In this document: positions 59,217 to 64,000 of the stretch, piece after piece
Position numbering within the stretch: position 1 is the first letter of the stretch
Layout: each line of letters opens with the position of its first letter
Origin: Claveliimonas bilis
Lineage (GTDB): Bacteria; Bacillota; Clostridia; Lachnospirales; Lachnospiraceae
Assembly: GCF_030296775.1 (NCBI RefSeq)
Contig: NZ_AP027742.1
Span: forward strand, 372,001-436,000
Reading direction: 5' to 3'
DNA: 64,000 bases
The notes under the pieces: generated by a model
What the model was told of the DNA's origin: nothing
Seen by the model: the letters and a program-made list of their open reading frames with translations, nothing else
Databases searched by the model: none
Position numbers and translations under genes: made by a program

Positions 59217-61118
59217 TTGTACTACACCCAAGAACAGATAAACCGGGCGAACCAAGCCGACCTTGTTTCTTTCCTGCAATCACAGGGCGAGCAGCTTACC
59301 CGCGCCGGGAATGAATACCGCTGGAAACGGCACGACAGCTTGACCGTCCGGGGCAACAAGTGGTATCGCCACAGCCAGAGCAAGGGCGGCGGCCCCATTG
59401 ATTTTGTCATGGAGTTTTTCGGCAAGAGCTTCACCGAAGCCGTGGAACTTCTCACAGGAGAAAAGGGAGCCGCACCGCCGCCGGACAGACCTTGCCCCAC
59501 GTCCCTTTCCGACTTTCGGCTACCACCCCCAAACAGCGACAACCGAACAGCGAGGAACTACCTTACAGCAGCCCGCCGCATTGATGAAGATGTGACGGGC
59601 TTTTTCTTTGCCCGCGGCGATATTTATGAGGACGCAGCCCACCACAACGCCGTATTTGTGGGGCGGGACGAGGACGAAATACCGCGCTACGCCCACAGCA
59701 AGGGAACGGCGGGAAACTTCCGGCTTGATGTGAAAGGCAGCGACAAAGCCTTTAATTTCTGCTACCGAGGCGAGGGTGACAGGCTTTTTGTCTTTGAAGC
59801 CCCCGTTGACCTGCTCTCTTTCCTCTGCCTGTTCAAAAAGGCGTGGCAGAAGCAGAGCTATTTGTCATTGGGCGGCGTGGGAGAAAAAGCCCTGTTGCGT
59901 TTCCTCTCTGACCGCCCGAACATCAAGACCGTTTACCTCTGCCTTGACAGCGACCAAGCCGGAAACGACGCTTGCAGCCGCCTTGCGGAGCTTGTGCCGG
60001 AGGGCTTGACCGTCCACCGCCTTGTGCCGCTTTACAAGGACTGGAACGAGGTATTGCAGCACCGGGCAGAAATCACAGACGGGAAGTATATCCGGGAAGC
60101 GGTTTACGGATTGAAAGAACCGCCGCAGGAAGAAACCGTCGAGATTATCCGCATGAGCGAGGTTGACACACAGACCGTTGAATGGCTATGGGAGCCGTAT
60201 ATCCCTTTTGGGAAAGTAACCATTGTGCAAGGCAACCCCGGCGAGGGCAAGACCACCTTTGCCCTACGCCTTGCCGCCGCCTGCACCACCGGGGGAACGC
60301 TGCCGGGAATGAAGCCCTTGCCGCCATTCCAAGTGATTTACCAGACCGCCGAGGACGGGCTGGGCGATACCGTCAAGCCCCGCTTGATAGAAGCCGAAGC
60401 CGACCTTGACCGCGTGCTTGTGATTGATGAAGCCAAACGGGAGCTTACCCTCTCCGACGAGCGCATAGAAAAGGCAATCACGCAGAACGGGGCGCGGTTG
60501 ATTATCCTTGACCCCATACAGGCGTACATGGGCGAAAAGACCGACATGAACAGGGCAAACGAAGTGCGCCCCATGTTCCGCCGCCTTGCCGATGTTGCCG
60601 AGCGTACCGGGTGCGCCGTTATCCTTATCGGACACTTGAACAAAGCCGCCGGAGGACAGAGCGCATACCGGGGCTTAGGTTCTATTGACTTCCGCGCCGC
60701 AGCAAGGAGCGTCCTGCTGATCGGGCGCGTGAAGCGGGAGCCGAATGTGCGCGTTATCGTCCATGACAAATCTTCCCTTGCGCCGGAGGGCAAGCCCGTT
60801 GCCTTTTGCCTTGACCCGGAAACAGGCTTTTCATGGATAGGCGAATATGACATAACCGCCGACGAGCTGCTATCCGGCGCGGGCGGGAACACCGCCACCA
60901 AGACCGAGCAAGCCGAGAAGCTGATACTTGACCTGCTTGCAGACGGGAAAGAACTTGCCAGCGAGGACATTGTAAAGGCCGCAGCCGAAGCCGGAATATC
61001 CGAGAGGACGGTACAGAACGCCAAGCGCAACATGGGCGGTATTTTAGGCGCAAGGCGTGTCGGCGGTCAATGGTATAACTTCATCAAGAAGAAGCAGCCA
61101 CCCGAACCCGCAAGCTGA
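59217..61118 (+). CDS. IME replication protein: DUF3991/TOPRIM primase-like and AAA (RepA-like) helicase fusion
   Basis: About 633 residues. N-terminal CHC2-like/DUF3991 region (SLTVRGNKWYRHSQSKGGGPIDFVMEFFGKSFTEAVELL), a TOPRIM domain (DRLFVFEAPVDLLSFLCLF and VYLCLDSDQAGNDAC, residues about 180-265), then an AAA_25/RepA-like ATPase with Walker A VQGNPGEGKTTFAL (about 340) and Walker B RLIILDPIQAYMG. The C-terminus looks winged-helix (SEDIVKAAAEAGISERTVQNAKRNMG). It probably primes and unwinds DNA for element replication. TTG 59217 is nine bases from AAAGGAG; TTG 59208 is too close. Confidence 0.85.
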   Translation: MYYTQEQINRANQADLVSFLQSQGEQLTRAGNEYRWKRHDSLTVRGNKWYRHSQSKGGGPIDFVMEFFGKSFTEAVELLTGEKGAAPPPDRPCPTSLSDFRLPPPNSDNRTARNYLTAARRIDEDVTGFFFARGDIYEDAAHHNAVFVGRDEDEIPRYAHSKGTAGNFRLDVKGSDKAFNFCYRGEGDRLFVFEAPVDLLSFLCLFKKAWQKQSYLSLGGVGEKALLRFLSDRPNIKTVYLCLDSDQAGNDACSRLAELVPEGLTVHRLVPLYKDWNEVLQHRAEITDGKYIREAVYGLKEPPQEETVEIIRMSEVDTQTVEWLWEPYIPFGKVTIVQGNPGEGKTTFALRLAAACTTGGTLPGMKPLPPFQVIYQTAEDGLGDTVKPRLIEAEADLDRVLVIDEAKRELTLSDERIEKAITQNGARLIILDPIQAYMGEKTDMNRANEVRPMFRRLADVAERTGCAVILIGHLNKAAGGQSAYRGLGSIDFRAAARSVLLIGRVKREPNVRVIVHDKSSLAPEGKPVAFCLDPETGFSWIGEYDITADELLSGAGGNTATKTEQAEKLILDLLADGKELASEDIVKAAAEAGISERTVQNAKRNMGGILGARRVGGQWYNFIKKKQPPEPAS

Positions 61119-61165
61119 AAGTGCAAAACGCAGACCCTTTGCACTTTGCACTTTCGCACTTTCAC
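61118..61165 (+). repeat. repeats near the IME right end
   Basis: AAAGTGCAAA (61118-61127) and TTTGCACTTT (61138-61147) form a 10-bp inverted repeat, followed by further TTGCACTTT/CGCACTTT direct copies up to 61163. It lies between the replication gene and the ATGG junction at 61212 and may be a terminator, a replication site or part of attR. The rest of 61165-61211 shows nothing else. Confidence 0.5.
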
Positions 61166-61212
61166 AAGAATTTGCGTCAATAACTCAAAAAAGCACTTGA
61201 CAAAACGCTTCA

Positions 61213-62697
61213 TGGGGAAACGCCGAAGATATAAAGCCCTACATAGACCCGGATTTCCAAAACAACATCATTTTGACGCAGACGGAACGGCTTACCATGA
61301 ACAGCCGCCCGAAGCAGCCGAAGTACGCGAGAAATAAGAACGTCGTCGTGATCGGCGGCAGCGGCAGCGGAAAAACAAGATTTTTTGTCAAACCTAATCT
61401 AATGCAGCTTCATTCCTCTTACGTCTTAACCGACCCGAAAGGTACGGTTTTGATTGAGTGCGGGAAGCTGCTGCAACGGGCGGGCTACCGCATTAAGGTA
61501 CTGAATACGATTAACTTCAAAAAATCTATGCACTACAACCCCTTTGTGTATATCCGCAGCGAGAAAGATATTTTGAAGCTGGTAAATACGTTGATAGCGA
61601 ATACCAAAGGTGAGGGAGAAAAAAGCGCGGAGGATTTTTGGGTAAAGGCAGAACGGCTTTTGTATTGCGCGTTGGTGGGCTACATCTGGTACGAAGCCCC
61701 CGCCGAGGAAATGAACTTTATTACCCTGTTGGAACTTATCACCGCCAGCGAAGCCCGCGAGGACGACGAGGAATATCAAAGCCCCGTCGATTTGCTGTTT
61801 GCCGACTTGGAAGAACGCGACCCCGACCATTTCGCGGTGAAGCAGTACCGAAAATATAAATTGGCGGCGGGCAAAACCGCAAAATCAATCCTCATTTCTT
61901 GCGGTGCGAGGCTCGCTCCTTTTGATATAAAGGAATTGCGCGATCTTATGTCCTACGACGAATTAGAACTTGACACGTTAGGCGACAGAAAAACAGCTTT
62001 GTTTTTGATTATGAGCGATACGGACAGCACGTTTAATTTTGTTATCGCTATGCTGCAATCGCAGTTATTTAATCTCTTGTGCGACAAGGCCGACGACGAA
62101 TACGGCGGCAAGCTGCCGGTTCATGTTCGCTGCCTGTTAGACGAGTTTGCAAACATTGGACAAATCCCGCAGTTTGAAAAATTGATTGCCACAATCCGCA
62201 GCCGGGAAATCTCGGCTTCTATCATTCTGCAATCGCAGAGCCAGCTAAAAGCCATTTACAAGGACGCGGCAGAAATCATACTTGACAATGCCGACAGCAC
62301 CTTGTTTTTGGGAGGGCGCGGGAAAAATGCAAAGGATATTTCGGAGAACTTGGGACGTGAAACAATCGACAGTTTCAACACTTCCGAAAATCGCGGCACG
62401 CAGGTTTCTCATGGCCTCAATTATCAGAAATTGGGAAAGGAGTTGATGACACAGGACGAAATCGCAGTTATGGACGGAGGAAAATGTATTTTGCAGTTGC
62501 GCGGCGTGCGCCCCTTTTTCAGCGATAAGTACGATATAACGCAGCACCCGAACTACAAATACCTTTCCGACTTCGACAAGAAAAACGCTTTTGACGTTGA
62601 ACGGTATATGTCCACCCGTCCGGCAATCGTAAAGCCCGACGAACCCTTTGACATATACGAAATAGATTTGTCCGACGAGGACGCAGCCGCCGAATAA
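61213..62697 (+). pseudogene. VirD4/TraG coupling protein, 3' part
   Basis: Encodes about 494 residues continuing from Trp100 of the 5' part: WGNAEDIKPYIDPDFQNNIILTQTERLTMN. It has the Walker A VIGGSGSGKTRF, Walker B VRCLLDEFANIGQIP and the TraG-specific IATIRSREISASIILQSQSQLKAIY. An internal ATG at 61273 could start a protein lacking the membrane anchor, but no ribosome binding site is convincing there. Without the N-terminal membrane part, coupling to the conjugation pore should fail while the IME is present. Confidence 0.9.
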
Positions 62698-62764
62698 AAA
62701 CGGCGGCATTTTTATTTCCAACAACATTTTTTGAGCCGTTTTAGCGGCAGAAAGCGAGGTTTAT

Positions 62765-62905
62765 ATGGATTTTTTCAACAGCGCAGTTGACGTATTGCAG
62801 ACTTTGGTAATCGCGCTTGGCGCAGGACTTGGCATTTGGGGCGGCATTAACCTCATGGAGGGGTACGGCAACGATAACCCCGGCGCGAATGCTCATGTGC
62901 CATAA
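62765..62905 (+). pseudogene. Maff2 family small membrane protein, C-terminally truncated
   Basis: A 46-residue frame MDFFNSAVDVLQTLVIALGAG then LGIWGGINLMEGYGNDNPGA, which matches the Maff2 family found after virD4 in Tn1549-like elements. Family members continue for about 20 more residues with a second hydrophobic segment; here it ends NAHVP and the following DNA is unrelated to the expected ICE sequence. This marks either another insertion or a deletion at about 62885. Confidence 0.72.
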
Positions 62906-62967
62906 AGTAACAAATAAGAATTGATAGACAGTAGGCCTACTATTCCATATTTTTGAGCAAGCAGTAG

Positions 62968-63014
62968 AAGTCTACGGAGCGTGGATTGTCATCGTAGACT
63001 TTTCTGGTTATACT
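62968..63014 (+). promoter_or_regulatory. hairpin and promoter before the GIY-YIG-like gene
   Basis: AAGTCTACG (62968-62976) pairs with CGTAGACTT (62993-63001) then TTCT, a terminator-like hairpin. Overlapping is TTGTCA (62986-62991), 17 bases, TATACT (63009-63014), a plausible promoter for the two genes that follow. Confidence 0.55.
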
Positions 63015-63033
63015 TTATTTTGAGGTGAGAATA

Positions 63034-63378
63034 ATGGACGCTAAGAGAAAAAAAGACCTTTTATTGCAGTGGAAAAACCGCCGCCCGGAAATGGGGTTGA
63101 TTTCGATTACCTGCAAATCAACCGGCGAAATGTTTGTAGATATTTCCACAGATACGCAGTTCGCTTTTAACAGTCATCGATTTAAGCTGTCAGCAAATTT
63201 TCATCCGAATAAAAGGCTTCAGCAATTATGGCAGCAATACGGTGAAAATGGATTCGACTATGCTGTTGTAAAGATTCTCAAATATGAGAACAAGGACGAT
63301 GACCAAACTGAGAAATTGAAATTGCTTCTGGAAGAATACCTGGCACAGACGGCGCAGGCACGGAGGATTTCAAAATGA
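63034..63378 (+). CDS. GIY-YIG nuclease family-like small protein
   Basis: A 114-residue protein: KNRRPEMGLISITCKSTGEMFVDISTDTQFAFNSHRFKL. The pattern of a short beta-hairpin followed by N..F...L....HPN..LQ..W..YGE..F matches what is annotated as GIY-YIG-like small proteins in clostridia, although the GIY and YIG triads themselves are not evident (GLI and VDI occupy the positions). Nuclease activity is therefore doubtful. ATG 63034 follows GAGGTGAG. The 3' end overlaps the next gene by four bases. Confidence 0.55.
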   Translation: MDAKRKKDLLLQWKNRRPEMGLISITCKSTGEMFVDISTDTQFAFNSHRFKLSANFHPNKRLQQLWQQYGENGFDYAVVKILKYENKDDDQTEKLKLLLEEYLAQTAQARRISK

Positions 63379-63839
63379 ATGAAAAGATCGTATTGACTGC
63401 ACAGGGCTATGACCGTGTGGACGGGAGAAACGCCTATCAGTCCACGGTAAAAAAACTGACATTAGGTGCTCCCGTTAATGAGGAAAATAAAAAGATGCAG
63501 ATTGCGGCGCAACTCTGGAAAGAAAACAAGGACGGCGAGTTGGCAATTAGCATGGAGCTTCCGATCCATCAGATCTTTGATTTGATGATCTTTTTAAGCC
63601 GTACCTTGCTGTACTTCAAGGAGGCTTACCGTTTCCCACTGCTCTACAATCCAGACAATCCCACTGTGGAGCGGATTGGCGTACAGGGTGGCGTTCTTCC
63701 GGTGGAAATCTGCGTAGATAACCCAAACATCAACGAGGATATTCAAACCTTTTCTCAGTCGTTAAGTGATTTGGGAGAATTGACTGGGGAGCGGTTGCGG
63801 ACACTGACCCATATTATCGAGGAATTGGAGTTGTATTAG
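63375..63839 (+). CDS. DUF6530-like protein of unknown function
   Basis: A 154-residue soluble protein starting MNEKIVLTAQGYDRVDGRNAYQ with KKLTLGAPVNEENKKMQIAAQLWKENKDGELAISMELPIHQIFDLMIFLSRTLLYFKEAYRFPLLYNP. I associate this with DUF6530, but the function is not known. Coupled to the preceding gene by an ATGA overlap and followed by another ORF two bases later, so the three form an operon. Codon use is closer to the chromosomal genes than to the ICE. Confidence 0.6.
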   Translation: MNEKIVLTAQGYDRVDGRNAYQSTVKKLTLGAPVNEENKKMQIAAQLWKENKDGELAISMELPIHQIFDLMIFLSRTLLYFKEAYRFPLLYNPDNPTVERIGVQGGVLPVEICVDNPNINEDIQTFSQSLSDLGELTGERLRTLTHIIEELELY

Positions 63840-63841
63840 AA

Positions 63842-64000
63842 ATGGGACATTGGTATTTGTCCCCGAACAGACGATTGACAGAAGAAGAGCAGGCATTGGT
63901 TTGGCAGAAACCCGCTTCTCATGTAGAGAGTGATGCAGAGCGCAGGATCTGCGATGCCGTCAAACGCAACTGGAACCGGGGCGAGATGAAAATTACAAAC
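63842..64000 (+). CDS. partial ORF of unknown function at the window edge
   Basis: The first 53 codons (MGHWYLSPNRRLTEEEQALVW..., then a Glu/Arg-rich stretch) of a frame still open at the window end. It starts two bases after the DUF6530-like stop, so it is probably the third gene of that operon. Too little is visible to name a family. Confidence 0.5.
   Translation, partial: MGHWYLSPNRRLTEEEQALVWQKPASHVESDAERRICDAVKRNWNRGEMKITN

Larger units (their letters stand above)
52027..61215 (+). mobile_element. serine-recombinase mobilizable element (IME) inserted in virD4
   Basis: About 9.2 kb bounded by ATGG at 52027-52030 and 61212-61215, where virD4 reading resumes in frame on removal. Carries a large serine recombinase at the left end, TnpW, an RlmA-like methyltransferase, DUF3847, a MobA/MobL relaxase, and a TOPRIM/AAA replication protein. 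It encodes no conjugation pore, so it would be mobilised by the host ICE or others. It contains an IS3-family insertion. No inverted terminal repeats were seen, as expected for large serine recombinases. Confidence 0.88.
49752..64000 (+). mobile_element. Tn1549-like integrative and conjugative element (left part; right end outside window)
   Basis: From the break in the antiterminator gene onward the content changes to conjugative-element genes all on the plus strand: Cys-rich orf, RepA_N/DUF6017 protein, PcfB, VirD4/TraG and Maff2, the order seen in Tn1549-type elements. GC content rises and codon use shifts to CCC/GCC-rich. No integrase is in view; in this family it lies at the other end. 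The element is itself interrupted at 52027-61215 and probably again after 62885. The exact left end is uncertain by a few bases. Confidence 0.85.

Noticed and set aside
61273..62697. Independent coupling protein gene
   Set aside because: The frame is open upstream to 61213 and joins the 5' part at 51731-52030 precisely; the internal ATG lacks a ribosome binding site.
62764..62905. Complete small membrane protein gene
   Set aside because: The Maff2 match ends before the second hydrophobic segment, and the tail NAHVP is not family-like.

Overview
The window reads as a chromosome segment of a gut Clostridia, most likely a Lachnospiraceae (genus not determined). Supporting signs are the paired glgC/glgD, the secE-nusG-rplK-rplA block, strong AAGGAGG ribosome binding sites, consensus TTGACA-17-TATAAT promoters, cell-wall proteins with degenerate LPXTG-like tails, and a Tn1549-like conjugative element with TraG/VirD4, PcfB, DUF6017 and Maff2 genes. 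No tRNA, rRNA or CRISPR array was seen.

Layout. 1-8.65 kb: two GNAT genes around brnQ, a mannitol-dehydrogenase-family oxidoreductase, then an operon of a surface papain-like protease, an unusual NeuD-like/NahK-like fusion and a Maa-type acetyltransferase. 8.7-11.6 kb: three-gene ABC importer. 11.7-14.1 kb: a beta-class DNA methyltransferase convergent with a PD-(D/E)XK-like protein, possibly an unrecognised restriction-modification pair. 14.2-16.5 kb: glgCD on the minus strand. 16.7-19.1 kb: TSUP and CD0519/CD1768-type membrane proteins. 19.3-23.4 kb: MarR regulator plus heterodimeric ABC exporter. 23.4-26.7 kb: SGNH hydrolase, rpmG, secE, nusG, rplK, rplA with two L1-type mRNA sites. 27-34.3 kb: LytTR and XRE regulators and a large surface protein, with an IS30 element in the divergent intergenic region.

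34.4-49.75 kb is the metabolic centrepiece: two paralogous cassettes, each with an AGPS-like FAD oxidase, an MFS transporter, an EtfB/EtfA pair, a YgcW-like SDR and an FGGY kinase, in different gene order, around one RpiR regulator. The gene content matches the E. coli ygc/yqc cluster (ygcP-Q-R-S-U-W, yqcE-ygcE; from memory). The likely logic is uptake of a polyol- or sugar-derived substrate, SDR redox step, phosphorylation, and FAD/ETF-linked oxidation feeding electrons to the anaerobic redox pool; the substrate is unknown. Cassette B has an intrinsic terminator in its leader and ends in a GlpP/YgcP-like RNA antiterminator gene, suggesting antitermination control.

49.75-64 kb is mobile DNA in nested layers. 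A Tn1549-like ICE, which runs off the right edge, is inserted in the antiterminator gene and removes its C-terminus. Inside the ICE, virD4 is split by a ~9.2 kb serine-recombinase element (IME) bounded by ATGG. Inside the IME, the MobA/MobL relaxase gene is split by an IS3-family element with GAA target repeats. The IME carries an RlmA/TlrB-like 23S rRNA methyltransferase preceded by a nine-codon leader ORF ending in Arg-Leu-Arg and competing hairpins, the layout of a macrolide-inducible translational attenuator. A further insertion or deletion appears to truncate the ICE maff2 gene and is followed by GIY-YIG-like and DUF6530-like genes.
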